DNA from: Roseospira visakhapatnamensis
GTDB taxonomy: Bacteria > Pseudomonadota > Alphaproteobacteria > Rhodospirillales > Rhodospirillaceae
Length of the DNA: 64,000 nucleotides
Direction of reading: 5' to 3'
NCBI RefSeq assembly: GCF_014197915.1
Contig: NZ_JACIGK010000007.1
Location: 102,568-166,567 of the forward strand
The notes beneath the pieces were generated by a model. It made no database searches, was not told where the DNA came from, and saw only the letters and a list, made by a program, of their open reading frames with translations. Of this stretch, positions 16,929-25,339 are shown piece by piece (the stretch's first letter is position 1; each line of letters starts with the position of its first letter). A program made the position numbers and the translations under genes.

Positions 16929-18116
16929 TCAGGCGGGGTGGCGCTCGACCAGACGCTTGGCGATGATGACGCGCTGGATCTCGTTGGTGCCCTCGCCGAT
17001 GGCCAGCAGGGGCGCGTCGCGGTACAGCCGCTCCACATCGAATTCCTTGGAATAGCCGTAGCCGCCGTGGATGCGCATGGCCTCCAGGCTGTTCTCGATG
17101 GCCGCCTCGCTGGCGAACAGCTTGGCCATGCCGGCTTCCAGGTCGGTGCGCCGGCCCGACTCGAAGGTCCGCGCGGCCTTGTCCACCAGCAGGCGCGCGG
17201 CCTCGACCCGGGTGGCCATGTCGGCCAGCTTGAGCTGGATCGCCTGGTGCTGGCAGATCGGCTTGCCGAACGTCTTGCGCACCTGGCTGTAGGCCAGCGA
17301 CTGGTCGAGCGCCGCCTGGGCGATGCCGACCCCGCGCGCGGCCACGTTGATGCGGCCCAGTTCCAGCCCGGCGCCGGCGCACTGCATGCCGGTGCCCTCG
17401 GTCTCGCCCACCAGCCGGTCGGCCGGCACCCGGTAGTCCTCGAAAATCAACTCGGCGCTGTCGATGCCCTTGTAGCCCAGCTTCTCCAGCTTGCGGCTGG
17501 GCCGGAAGCCGTCGCCCTTCTCGGCGATCAGCATGCTCATGCCCGCGTGGCGCGGGTCCGCCGTGGGATCGGTCTTGACCAGCAGGGCGAAGCAACGGCC
17601 GTGAATGCCGTTGGAGATCCAGGTCTTGGTGCCGTTGACGACATAGGCGTCGCCGTCGCGCCGCGCCGTGGTGCGGATGGCCTGAAGGTCGGTGCCGCAA
17701 TCCGGCTCGGTCAGGGCCAGGCCGCCGCGCAACTCGCCGGTGGCGAAGCGCGGCAGGAAGTGGGCGCGCTGGGCCTCGGTGCCCTTGGTGGCGACGATGT
17801 GGGCCATGATGAGGTGGCTGTTGATGACACCGGTGATCGACATCCACACCCGCGCCATGCGCTCGATGATCCGGGCATACAGGCTGGGCCGCAGGCCCAG
17901 GCCGCCGTAGGCCTCGGGAATGGTGGCGCCGAACAGACCCAGGTCCCGCATGGCCGCGACGATGTCGGCCGGATAGACGTCGTCATGCTCCAGCGCGTGG
18001 GCATGGGGGGCGACCTCGCGCTCCAGGAAGCGGTCGATGCTGTCCAGGATCAGGCGGTCCTGCTCGCGCTGCCCGTCGGACGGGGACGCCTGGCGGTCGG
18101 TCACGGGATCGGGCAT
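16929..18116 (-). CDS. Acyl-CoA dehydrogenase
   Basis: FAD enzyme introducing a 2,3 double bond into an acyl-CoA and passing electrons to ETF. It has 395 residues with the usual three domains: FAD contacts LTEPDCGTDLQAI and WISNGIHG in the middle sheet, and the catalytic-base region LAIGEGTNEIQR (glutamate about 375) near the C-terminus. AAGGAGA lies 8 bases before ATG 18116. The CoA-transferase start follows the stop by 32 bases. The gene context suggests a substrate other than straight-chain fatty acids, because the window has a separate fadE. Confidence 0.93.
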   Translation of the reverse strand: MPDPVTDRQASPSDGQREQDRLILDSIDRFLEREVAPHAHALEHDDVYPADIVAAMRDLGLFGATIPEAYGGLGLRPSLYARIIERMARVWMSITGVINSHLIMAHIVATKGTEAQRAHFLPRFATGELRGGLALTEPDCGTDLQAIRTTARRDGDAYVVNGTKTWISNGIHGRCFALLVKTDPTADPRHAGMSMLIAEKGDGFRPSRKLEKLGYKGIDSAELIFEDYRVPADRLVGETEGTGMQCAGAGLELGRINVAARGVGIAQAALDQSLAYSQVRKTFGKPICQHQAIQLKLADMATRVEAARLLVDKAARTFESGRRTDLEAGMAKLFASEAAIENSLEAMRIHGGYGYSKEFDVERLYRDAPLLAIGEGTNEIQRVIIAKRLVERHPA

Positions 18117-18144
18117 CGCGGGGTCTCCTTGGATCGCGGCGCGG

Positions 18145-19617
18145 TCAGCCAAGCGCCGGCTGCGCCAGCACGGCCAGCGCCGTCCGCGCGTCGGGGGCCT
18201 CGGCGAACGACAGCACGCCCGCGCGGACGCGCTCCGCCCGGGCGTCATGGGTGGCGGTGGCCGCGTTGCCGGCGAACTTCTCGATGATGTCTGTGTTGCT
18301 CAACGGGCGCTCCGCGCATCCCCGGTTCAGCGCCTCGCGATGCGACAGGACGCGCCCGTCGGCCAGACGGACGTCGAGCGCGCCGGTGTAGTGCCGGGGG
18401 AAGGTGGTCTCGGCATCGACGGCGTGGGACACCCGCCGCGCGAGCGCCTGGATCGCCGGATCGGCGCGCGCCGACTCGTCCAGTTCCGCCAGGGTCAGGC
18501 GCCGGCGAACCAGGGCCGCGGCCACCAGGTACGGAACGCTGAACTGGGCGTCGTAGGCGTTGGCCGGCACCTTCTTGTTGGCCTCGGGCTCGCAGACGAC
18601 GGGGATCACCGCCTCGGGCAACATGGCCGTGACCTGGGCGATGTCGCTGGCCGCCATCCCCTGCTCCGCCAGGCGAGCGGCCAGCACCAGCGCCGCGTCG
18701 ATGCAGCCGTGGGCGAAGTGGCAGGCCGGGTACGGCTTGATGGCGGTGTTCATCAGTTCCCACGTCCGGCCCAGGCCGGCGGTGACGGACGCCTGGTCGG
18801 CGCTGGACCCGTCGGCGCCCAGATAGAGCGTGAACAGTCCGTAGCGGCCGTCGTACGGCCGGGTGGCGCCGGTGAAGCCCTCGCGCGCCAGGGCCGCGGC
18901 GGTCAGGCCGGCGGCGGCGACCCAGCCCGGATGCAGGCGCTTGGTCCAGCCGCCGTCCTCCAGGAACTCCAGGCTGCCCGAGGCCATCGACAGGGCGATC
19001 CCCTGGGCGCGCACCAGTTGCGTGGCGGTGAGCCCGAACAGACGGCCCGCCGCCAGCGTGGCGCCGAACACCCCGGCCACCCCGGTGGGGTGGAAGCCCT
19101 GGCGGTGGAAGGCCCCCGCCCCGGCCATGCCGACCCGCGTCGTCGCCTCGACGCCGATGACATAGGCCAGCATCATGTCCTCGCCGCTGGCCCCCGCATG
19201 GACCGCCGCCGCCATCGCCGCCGGCCAGGCGCTGACGGTCGGATGCACGACCCCCCCCAGATGGGTGTCGTCGAAGTCGAGGCCGTGGCACAGAACACCG
19301 TTGACCAGGGCGGCGTCGCGGGCCGGCAGCCAGGCGGGCAGGCCGATCACCGGCACAGGACCGTCCCCGCCCAGGCCGCGTGTCGCGGTCAGCGTGGCGC
19401 GGGCGAACTCGTATCCCCCCGAGGCGAGCGCGATGCCGACCGCGTCGAGCACATGATGGTGGGCGCGGACGCGGACCTCGGCGGGGATGTCGCCCCAGCG
19501 CGTCCGGGCCGCGAACGCCGCCAGCCGCGCCGCCGGTTCGTCGGCGGTCTCATCCAGGGTCAACGGTCCCCGGGGGGGCGTGGAGGGTGGCGCGGAGGGT
19601 GGCGCGACAGCGGTCAT
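18145..19617 (-). CDS. MmgE/PrpD family protein
   Basis: A 490-residue member of the MmgE/PrpD superfamily, which includes 2-methylcitrate dehydratase, cis-aconitate decarboxylase and iminodisuccinate epimerase. Typical family segments are HHVLDAVGIALASGG, GVLCHGLDFDDTHLGGVVHPTVSAWPAAMA (about 107-136), and the later KPYPACHFAHGCIDAAL. Membership is clear, but the reaction is not: family-level motifs do not separate dehydratase, decarboxylase and epimerase. GGGGAGG precedes ATG 19617. It is second in the operon after the MaoC gene, which suggests a substituted dicarboxylate or tricarboxylate intermediate. Confidence 0.9.
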   Translation of the reverse strand: MTAVAPPSAPPSTPPRGPLTLDETADEPAARLAAFAARTRWGDIPAEVRVRAHHHVLDAVGIALASGGYEFARATLTATRGLGGDGPVPVIGLPAWLPARDAALVNGVLCHGLDFDDTHLGGVVHPTVSAWPAAMAAAVHAGASGEDMMLAYVIGVEATTRVGMAGAGAFHRQGFHPTGVAGVFGATLAAGRLFGLTATQLVRAQGIALSMASGSLEFLEDGGWTKRLHPGWVAAAGLTAAALAREGFTGATRPYDGRYGLFTLYLGADGSSADQASVTAGLGRTWELMNTAIKPYPACHFAHGCIDAALVLAARLAEQGMAASDIAQVTAMLPEAVIPVVCEPEANKKVPANAYDAQFSVPYLVAAALVRRRLTLAELDESARADPAIQALARRVSHAVDAETTFPRHYTGALDVRLADGRVLSHREALNRGCAERPLSNTDIIEKFAGNAATATHDARAERVRAGVLSFAEAPDARTALAVLAQPALG

Positions 19618-19657
19618 GGTGTCCTCCCCGGAAAGAAGCCCCGCCCCGGCCCGGCCC

Positions 19658-20173
19658 TCAGCCGCCCGCCGTCCCGGCGGCGTGGGACCGCCGGGGGATC
19701 AGGCTGGCGCGCTCGAAGGTCATGAACGACGTTCCATCCGCCTTGTAGCCCTCGGTGCGGGTGGTCACGATGCCCTGGTGGGGGCGCGACCGGCTGTCGC
19801 GCACCTCCAGAACCGTGGACCGGGCGTAGACGGTGTCGCCGGGGAACACGGGGGCCGTCAGGCGAATGTCCGTCCAGCCCAGGTTGGCCACCGCCTTCAT
19901 GCTGACGTCGTTGACCGTCATGCCCAGCACGATGGCCAGGGTGAGGCCGCTGTTGACCAGCGGCCGGCCGAACTCGCTGGCGGCGGCGAAGGCATGGTCA
20001 CAGTGCATCGGATGGACGTTCATGGTCATCAGGCTGAACTGAATGTTGTCCGATTCGGTGATCGTGCGGCCGGGGCGGTGCTCGTAGGTGTCCCCGACCG
20101 CGAAGTCCTCCAGGTACCGGCCGGACTCGGCCACGATCACGCGCCCCGGCCTGGGCTGTTCCGCTCCCGCCAT
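19658..20173 (-). CDS. MaoC-family acyl-CoA hydratase
   Basis: A 171-residue hotdog hydratase of the MaoC type, similar in size to beta-methylmalyl-CoA dehydratase or itaconyl-CoA hydratase subfamilies. It starts the domain with GRYLEDFAVGDTYEHRPGRTITESDNIQFSLMT. The hydratase active-site region is MNVHPMHCDHAFAAASEFGRPLVNSGL (conserved histidine and aspartate). It is the first gene of the nine-gene minus-strand operon, next to the 0.7-kb divergent control region. Likely role: hydration or dehydration of an enoyl-CoA made by the neighbouring dehydrogenase. Confidence 0.9.
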   Translation of the reverse strand: MAGAEQPRPGRVIVAESGRYLEDFAVGDTYEHRPGRTITESDNIQFSLMTMNVHPMHCDHAFAAASEFGRPLVNSGLTLAIVLGMTVNDVSMKAVANLGWTDIRLTAPVFPGDTVYARSTVLEVRDSRSRPHQGIVTTRTEGYKADGTSFMTFERASLIPRRSHAAGTAGG

Positions 20174-20283
20174 GGCGTTGCGTCCCTCTGGTTGTTCCTG
20201 GTGCCGGTATGGCCCGCGATGGTCCGCCCGGCGTCGCCGCGAGCGCGGACAGGGGGCGGCGTTCTCCGCCAGCGGCGCACATA

Positions 20284-20297
20284 TTATTCGAACAAAT
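20284..20297 (+). promoter_or_regulatory. Candidate GntR operator, copy 1
   Basis: TTATTCGAACAAAT, 111 bases upstream of the MaoC start. It matches the complement of 20554-20567 at 13 of 14 positions, so the two copies are in opposite orientations, one near each divergent transcription unit. The adjacent operon encodes a GntR/UTRA repressor, the simplest candidate binder; the link is inferred. Confidence 0.4.
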
Positions 20298-20553
20298 TGG
20301 ACGCCATGGGGCCGGTGGTGTCAACGCAAACTTCGCGGTTCAGAGGCAGAGCAGCCCCACAACACCAAGGCCGCGAAACAGCAATGAAGCGTGGTCTTGC
20401 CGTACATCCCCGCATAAGTCGGGACCACCCGCGACCGGATCGTCGCTTTATCGCCCGATACGGTAAGTCAAGGACATCGACACCTCTGAAGCGCTTGTTT
20501 ATTCGGGACGACACGCTCAATACGGCATAAACACCCAATCCGAGTAACGGTCT

Positions 20554-20567
20554 ATTTGTTCGGATAA
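20554..20567 (-). promoter_or_regulatory. Candidate GntR operator, copy 2
   Basis: ATTTGTTCGGATAA on the plus strand, inverted relative to the copy at 20284-20297. It lies inside an imperfect 18-bp palindrome (TATTT...AAATA, 20553-20570), the symmetric form expected for a dimeric repressor. It lies about 305 bases upstream of dctP. Confidence 0.45.
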
Positions 20568-20745
20568 ATACTTGATTCGATCCCGGAACCCTTCTAACCT
20601 GTTTGAACCGATCTGTCGATACCGAAGGTGGTGCGTCGGATCGACCTCCGGCGGCGACCACCGGGTCACGCCGACCGTAAGATCCCCCGCGCCCGGACGA
20701 CGGATGCTCCCGTCGGCGGGCGACATCCACGCCGTCGATCCTTGC

Positions 20746-20815
20746 GGCGCAATCGGGGCGGCGCAATCGGGGCGGCGCAATCGGGGCGGCGCGATCGGGG
20801 CGGCGCGATCGGGGC
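20746..20815 (+). repeat. Five tandem copies of a 14-bp unit
   Basis: Three exact copies of GGCGCAATCGGGGC are followed by two of GGCGCGATCGGGGC (20746-20759, 20760-20773, 20774-20787, 20788-20801, 20802-20815). The array ends 59 bases before the dctP start and so falls in or near the dctP leader. It has no spacers, so it is not a CRISPR array. It may be a slippage-prone minisatellite that changes promoter spacing or leader structure. Confidence 0.9.
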
Positions 20816-20874
20816 GGCCCCGTCTGTCGCCGCCCATCGAACCACGAGAAGCACAAATGGAGAGGGAGACATCC

Positions 20875-21894
20875 ATGACACGCACGGTATTCGACGCATT
20901 CGCGCAGGCCACGGCCGTGGCGGCGCTGGTCGCTCTGGTCGCAACCGCCTCACCGTCCGCGCGGGCGGCCGAGGTCGAGATGATCATGACCAACGAGATC
21001 GCCACCACCCATTGGACGGCGGAGATCATGGAGGAGTACGCCGACCTGATCGAGACGCGCTCCCTCGGGCGCATCGACGTCCAGATCTACCACGCCGGCT
21101 CGCTGTTCAAGGACAAGGAGGCCGTCGCGGCGCTGGGCACCGGGGCCGTCCACATGGTCTGGCCGGTCAGCGTCCAGTTGGAGAGCGTGGCGCCGGCCTA
21201 CGGCGTGGTGAACCTGCCGTTCTCGATCACCGACGAGGTGATGCTGAAGGAGGGCGCGCCCCAGGAACTGGCCGGCATGCTGTCCGACTTCGTCGCCGAC
21301 CGGGGCCTGCGGGTGATGGGCCTGATGCGCACCGCCGACCTGATCTTCCTGTTCCCGGACAGCTTCGTGGAGACCACCGCCGACCTGGAGGGGCAGAAGA
21401 TCCGCCTGACCGGCGGCAAGGTGTTGCAGGCGCTGATGCGCGAGTACGGCGCCAGCCCGATCACCATGCCGGCCACCGAGATGGCCGCCGCCCTGATGCA
21501 GGGGGCCATTGACGGCATCTTCACGTCCTACGGCGGCTGGCGGATGGTGGGCGTCTCGGCGTCCAAGAAGGCCACCCTGGTGCCCGGCCTGTCGCTGCTG
21601 ACCTACACCGTCGTGGCCGACGACGCCTGGCTGAAGGATCTGCCCGACGACCTGCGGGCGGTGATCGAGGACACCACCGCCGAGATGCTCGCCACGCAGT
21701 GGATGCGCGGTATCGAGGGCGACAAGCGCGAACGCGAGCGGATGCTCGGCCAGGGGGGCGCGCTGCACGTGGTCGAGGGCGATGCCCACGCGGCGTTCCG
21801 CGAGGGCGCGCGCCGGGCCAGCCAGATCTTCATCGACCGGCATCCCGAGGTCTGGGAGGCGTTCCAGGCGTTCATGCGCAAGCACGAGGGCTGA
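20875..21894 (+). CDS. TRAP transporter periplasmic substrate-binding protein (DctP family)
   Basis: Secreted solute receptor of 339 residues that hands a carboxylate to the DctQM permease encoded by the divergent operon. The signal peptide is about 1-31 (hydrophobic AVAALVALVATA, cleavage near ARA/AEV). DctP-type features are HAGSLFKDKEAVAALGTGAVHM near the N-terminus, the GQKIRLTGG segment, and ATEMAAALMQGAIDGIFTSY, which contains the family's substrate-contact region. GGAGAGGGAGAC precedes ATG 20875. It is transcribed alone, away from its permeases, with a tandem repeat array just upstream. Confidence 0.93.
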   Translation: MTRTVFDAFAQATAVAALVALVATASPSARAAEVEMIMTNEIATTHWTAEIMEEYADLIETRSLGRIDVQIYHAGSLFKDKEAVAALGTGAVHMVWPVSVQLESVAPAYGVVNLPFSITDEVMLKEGAPQELAGMLSDFVADRGLRVMGLMRTADLIFLFPDSFVETTADLEGQKIRLTGGKVLQALMREYGASPITMPATEMAAALMQGAIDGIFTSYGGWRMVGVSASKKATLVPGLSLLTYTVVADDAWLKDLPDDLRAVIEDTTAEMLATQWMRGIEGDKRERERMLGQGGALHVVEGDAHAAFREGARRASQIFIDRHPEVWEAFQAFMRKHEG

Positions 21895-22052
21895 TCGCCC
21901 CCGCCCCCACACCGCCGGCCCGTCCCCCTCCGCCACCCCGCCACGACCGCGTGATCATGTCGGGGCCGGACGGACGGGGACGCGCCGGACCGTCGCCATT
22001 GTCCCCGCGTCGGCCAGGGGACCGGGGGACTTGGGAACCGGGGGACTGGGGA

Positions 22053-22904
22053 TCAGGCGGTCGAGCGCGGCATGGCCAGGGCCTCGGGCAGGAACAGGTC
22101 CGGCAACAGCGGCTTCGACGAATCGACGGCGTAGCCGGACAGGTCGGTGACGCCGGCCTCGCGCAGCACCTCGTCGTCGATGAAGAAGCGCCCGGTACAG
22201 GTCCGCGCCGGGCGGGTGAGGATGGCGTGCGCCGCGTCGGCCAGGATCGCCGGGGTGCGGCAGTGCTCCGGCTTGACGGCACCGCCCAGCATGGCCAGCG
22301 CGGCGGTGTCGATGACCGTGCGCGGCCACAAGGCATTGGCGGCGATGCCCTGGGCACGGAACTCCTCGGCCCAGCCCAGCACGCACAGGCTCATGCCCAT
22401 CTTGCTGAGGGTGTAGGCCACGTGCGGCCCGTACCAGGCCGGGTCCAGCGACGGCGGCGGCGACAGCGTCAGGATGTGCGGGTTGTCCGCCCGGCGCAGC
22501 CACGGCAGGCAGGCCTGGGTCACCGCGAAGGTGCCGCGCATGTTGACGTCCCACATCAGGTCCACGCGCTTCATGGGTGTCTCGGCGGTGCCGGTCAGGC
22601 TGATGGCGCTCGCGTTGTTGACGACGATGTCGATGCCGCCGAAGTGTTCGGCGCCCTCGGCCACCGCCCGGGCGACCGACATCTCGTCCCGCACGTCCAC
22701 GGCCACGGGCAGGGCGCGGCCCCCGGCGGCCTCGACGGCGGCGGCGGAGTCGTGGATGGTGCCCGGCAGCTTGGCGTGGGGCTGCGCCGTCTTGGCGGCG
22801 ACGATGATGTTGGCGCCGTCGCGCGCCGCCCGCGTCGCGATCGCCTGGCCGATGCCCCGGCTGGCCCCGGTGATGAACAGGGTCTTGTCGCGCAAGTCGA
22901 CCAT
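22053..22904 (-). CDS. SDR family oxidoreductase (HSDL2-like)
   Basis: NAD(P)-dependent short-chain dehydrogenase of 283 residues. TGASRGIG at 12-19 binds the cofactor, VNNASAISL follows the central strand, and YTLSKMG supplies the active-site Tyr-x3-Lys. The LTLSPPPSLDPAW stretch is typical of the hydroxysteroid-dehydrogenase-like HSDL2 group, proteins linked to fatty-acid metabolism, though their reaction is not settled. It is the distal gene of the minus-strand fatty-acid cluster, 35 bases after the thioesterase. The start ATG 22904 follows AGGAGG closely (CGAAGGAGGACCGC). Confidence 0.88.
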   Translation of the reverse strand: MVDLRDKTLFITGASRGIGQAIATRAARDGANIIVAAKTAQPHAKLPGTIHDSAAAVEAAGGRALPVAVDVRDEMSVARAVAEGAEHFGGIDIVVNNASAISLTGTAETPMKRVDLMWDVNMRGTFAVTQACLPWLRRADNPHILTLSPPPSLDPAWYGPHVAYTLSKMGMSLCVLGWAEEFRAQGIAANALWPRTVIDTAALAMLGGAVKPEHCRTPAILADAAHAILTRPARTCTGRFFIDDEVLREAGVTDLSGYAVDSSKPLLPDLFLPEALAMPRSTA

Positions 22905-22939
22905 GCGGTCCTCCTTCGGGTGAGCGTCTTGAGAGTCGA

Positions 22940-23467
22940 TCACGAGACGAAGCGGCCCAGGCTGTCGTCCATGCCTTTCCAGGTCGCGACCCAGGTCGGC
23001 AGCGCCGGCGCAGCGCCGTCGTGCCCCACGGCATCGGCCACGGCCGGGGGCGGCACGGTGCCGTCCGGGCCGACGAAGGCGCTGCGCACCACCGCCTGGC
23101 AGGCCAGCCGGCCGCCCGACTCGAGCCGGTGCTCGATGTAGATCCACTTGTCGTCCCAGGTGAGCATGCGGCTGGTCAGGCGGACACGCTGGAACGGATG
23201 CAGGGGCCGGCGGTAGCGCACCACCGTGCCGCCGATGACCGGCGCCCACTTGTGCCGAACGATGGTGCGCCATAGCCCGGTGCGCAGGATCAGGTCCATG
23301 CGGCCCAGGTCCATGAGGGCCAGGTAGCGGGCGTTGGTCATGTGCAGGTTGAAGTCGAGGTCCGTGGGCCAGACCCGGAACGTCAGCCCGGACCCGTCCA
23401 CCATGGCCAGGCGGGGGCGGACCAGGCTGGCGAGGATGACACGGGTCAGGCGCAGCCAGAGGTTCAT
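22940..23467 (-). CDS. Acyl-CoA thioesterase (4HBT/THEM6-like hotdog)
   Basis: A 175-residue hotdog protein. The segment NLHMTNARYLALMDLGRMDL is the hotdog active-site loop and helix (the usual form is HVNNARYL). The R-Y-R-R-P-L-H-P-F segment and the later WIYIEHRLESGGRLACQA strand fit the THEM6-like group. It presumably releases CoA from acyl-CoA within the beta-oxidation cluster. ATG 23467 is chosen; an upstream ATG at 23515 would add 16 unconserved residues. It lies between fadE and the SDR gene on the same strand. Confidence 0.85.
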   Translation of the reverse strand: MNLWLRLTRVILASLVRPRLAMVDGSGLTFRVWPTDLDFNLHMTNARYLALMDLGRMDLILRTGLWRTIVRHKWAPVIGGTVVRYRRPLHPFQRVRLTSRMLTWDDKWIYIEHRLESGGRLACQAVVRSAFVGPDGTVPPPAVADAVGHDGAAPALPTWVATWKGMDDSLGRFVS

Positions 23468-23527
23468 GGTCGTGCCCTCGCATGCACGGGAAGAGCGGCG
23501 ATGCCCGCCGGGCATCGCCGCGTCCCA

Positions 23528-25312
23528 TCAAAACGCCGCCTCGTCGAAGTCCATCATCGACGCCCCACCGGCCATCACCGCCGAGAACAGCGCGCCGCTC
23601 TGCGGCAGCATGCGGTCCATGAAGAAGCGGGCCGTGGCCACCTTGGCGGCATAGAATCCGTCCGGATCGTCGTCGGCCTTGGCCAGCGCGGTTTCCGCCA
23701 TGCGGGTCCACAGGAACGCCAACGCCGTCAACCCGAACAGGCGCAGATAGTCGCTGGCCGCCGCCCCGGCCTCGTCGGGATTGGCCATGCCGGCCCGCGC
23801 CACCTGGGCGGTGGCCTGTTGCAGGCGGGTGAACGCCTTGGCCAGGGGCATGACGAACGGCGCCAAATCGTCGTTATCCATGGAGGCTTCGATATAGGCG
23901 CTCACCGGATGGAAGAAGCGGCGCAGCGACCGGCCGGCGTTGGCCGGCAGCTTGCGCCCCACCAGGTCGAGGGCCTGGACCCCGTTGGCGCCCTCGTAGA
24001 TCTGGGTGATGCGGGCGTCGCGCACGTACTGCTCCATGCCGTGCTCGCGGATGTAGCCATGTCCACCCAACACCTGCACGCCCAGGCTGGCGCCCTCGAA
24101 CCCCAGGTCGCTCAACAGCGCCTTGACGATGGGCGTCATGAGGGCGACGAAGTCGCCGGCCTCCTGGCGCGCCCGCGGATCGGGGTGGCGCATCTCCAGA
24201 TCCTGGTGCCAGGCCACCCAGGCGGCCAGCGCCCGGCAACCCTCCACGGACGCCCGCTGGGTGAGCAGCATGCGGCGCACATCGGCATGCACCGTCAGGG
24301 GATCGGCCGGCAGGTCGGGGCGCTTGGCGCCGGACAGGGCGCGCCCCTGAAGGCGCTCGCGGGCATAGGCCGCCGCGCCCTGGTAGGCGGCCTCGGCCAC
24401 CCCCAGCCCCTGCACGCCGACCGCCATGCGCGCGGCGTTCATCATGGTGAACATGGCCCGCATGCCCTTGTGGGGCGTGCCCACCAGCCAGCCGGTGGCG
24501 TCCTCGAAGGTGAGCACGCAGGTGGACGATGCCTTGATGCCCATCTTGTGCTCGATGCTGGCGCAGGTGACGCCGTTGCGCGGGCCGAGGCCGCCATCCT
24601 CCCTGGGGATGACCTTGGGCACCAGGAACAGGCTGATCCCCTTGATCCCCTTGGGCGCGTCGGGCAGGCGGGCCAGCACCAGATGAACGATGTTCTCGGT
24701 CAGGTCGTGATCCCCGGCCGAGATGAAGATCTTGGTGCCCGTCACCCGGTAGCTGCCGTCCTCCTGGGGCACCGCCTTGGTGCGCAGCAGGCCGAGGTCG
24801 GTCCCGCAGTGCGGCTCCGTCAGGCACATGGTGCCCGCCCAGGTGCCGTCCACCAGCCTGGGCAGGTACCGGTCCTTCAGGGCCTGGGCGCCGTGGCCGT
24901 GCACGGCTTCGTAGGCGCCCTGGGACAGGCCCGGGTACATGCCGAAGGACAGGTTGGCCGAACAGATCATCTCGATGACCAGGATGTTGACCATGGCCGG
25001 CAGTCCCTGGCCGCCGTAAGCCGGATCGCAGGCCAGCGCCGTCCAGCCCCCGTCGCGGAACAGGTCGTAGGCCGTCTTGAAGCCGGCCGGCGTGCGCACC
25101 ACGCCGTTCTCCAGGGTGCACCCCTCCTCGTCGCCGCTGCGGTTGAGGGGGTGCAGTACCTCGGCGCAGATCTTGCCGGCCTCCTCCAGCACCGGGTCGA
25201 TCACGTCGCGGGTGAAGTCCTCGTACCCGGGAAGGCCGGTCAGGCGGTCGCCCTCCAACAGTTCGTAGAGGACGAAGCGCATGTCGCGCAGGGGCGCGGT
25301 GTAGCTGGCCAT
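23528..25312 (-). CDS. fadE: Acyl-CoA dehydrogenase, long FadE type
   Basis: A 594-residue acyl-CoA dehydrogenase with the extra C-terminal domain found in the FadE5/DmdC-like group. FAD-contact motifs are MCLTEPHCGTDLGLLRTKA and KIFISAGDHDL. The catalytic glutamate is in QIYEGANGVQALDLVGRKL (about residue 440). After it come about 150 residues of helical C-terminal domain. It catalyses the first step of fatty-acid beta-oxidation. With the fadN and fadA genes upstream it gives a set comparable to Bacillus fadNAE. A 215-bp repeat element separates it from fadN, which may insulate or end transcription. Confidence 0.92.
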   Translation of the reverse strand: MASYTAPLRDMRFVLYELLEGDRLTGLPGYEDFTRDVIDPVLEEAGKICAEVLHPLNRSGDEEGCTLENGVVRTPAGFKTAYDLFRDGGWTALACDPAYGGQGLPAMVNILVIEMICSANLSFGMYPGLSQGAYEAVHGHGAQALKDRYLPRLVDGTWAGTMCLTEPHCGTDLGLLRTKAVPQEDGSYRVTGTKIFISAGDHDLTENIVHLVLARLPDAPKGIKGISLFLVPKVIPREDGGLGPRNGVTCASIEHKMGIKASSTCVLTFEDATGWLVGTPHKGMRAMFTMMNAARMAVGVQGLGVAEAAYQGAAAYARERLQGRALSGAKRPDLPADPLTVHADVRRMLLTQRASVEGCRALAAWVAWHQDLEMRHPDPRARQEAGDFVALMTPIVKALLSDLGFEGASLGVQVLGGHGYIREHGMEQYVRDARITQIYEGANGVQALDLVGRKLPANAGRSLRRFFHPVSAYIEASMDNDDLAPFVMPLAKAFTRLQQATAQVARAGMANPDEAGAAASDYLRLFGLTALAFLWTRMAETALAKADDDPDGFYAAKVATARFFMDRMLPQSGALFSAVMAGGASMMDFDEAAF

Positions 25313-25339
25313 CGTCTGTATCTTCCTGTGTTGATGGGG

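Larger units (their letters stand above)
20174..20874. other. 701-base divergent control region of the TRAP/CoA-transferase locus
   Basis: Separates the minus-strand operon (starting 20173) from dctP (starting 20875). No convincing gene is present. It contains two inverted copies of an AT-rich motif (20284-20297 and 20554-20567), a related half-site TTATTCGG at 20499-20506, and five tandem copies of a 14-bp unit (20746-20815). The AT-rich blocks at 20281-20300 and 20490-20600 stand out from the GC-rich background and probably hold the two promoters and the GntR operators. Confidence 0.6.

Noticed and set aside
20746..20815. CRISPR array
   Set aside because: The 14-base units are directly adjacent without spacers and there are no cas genes; it is a tandem repeat.
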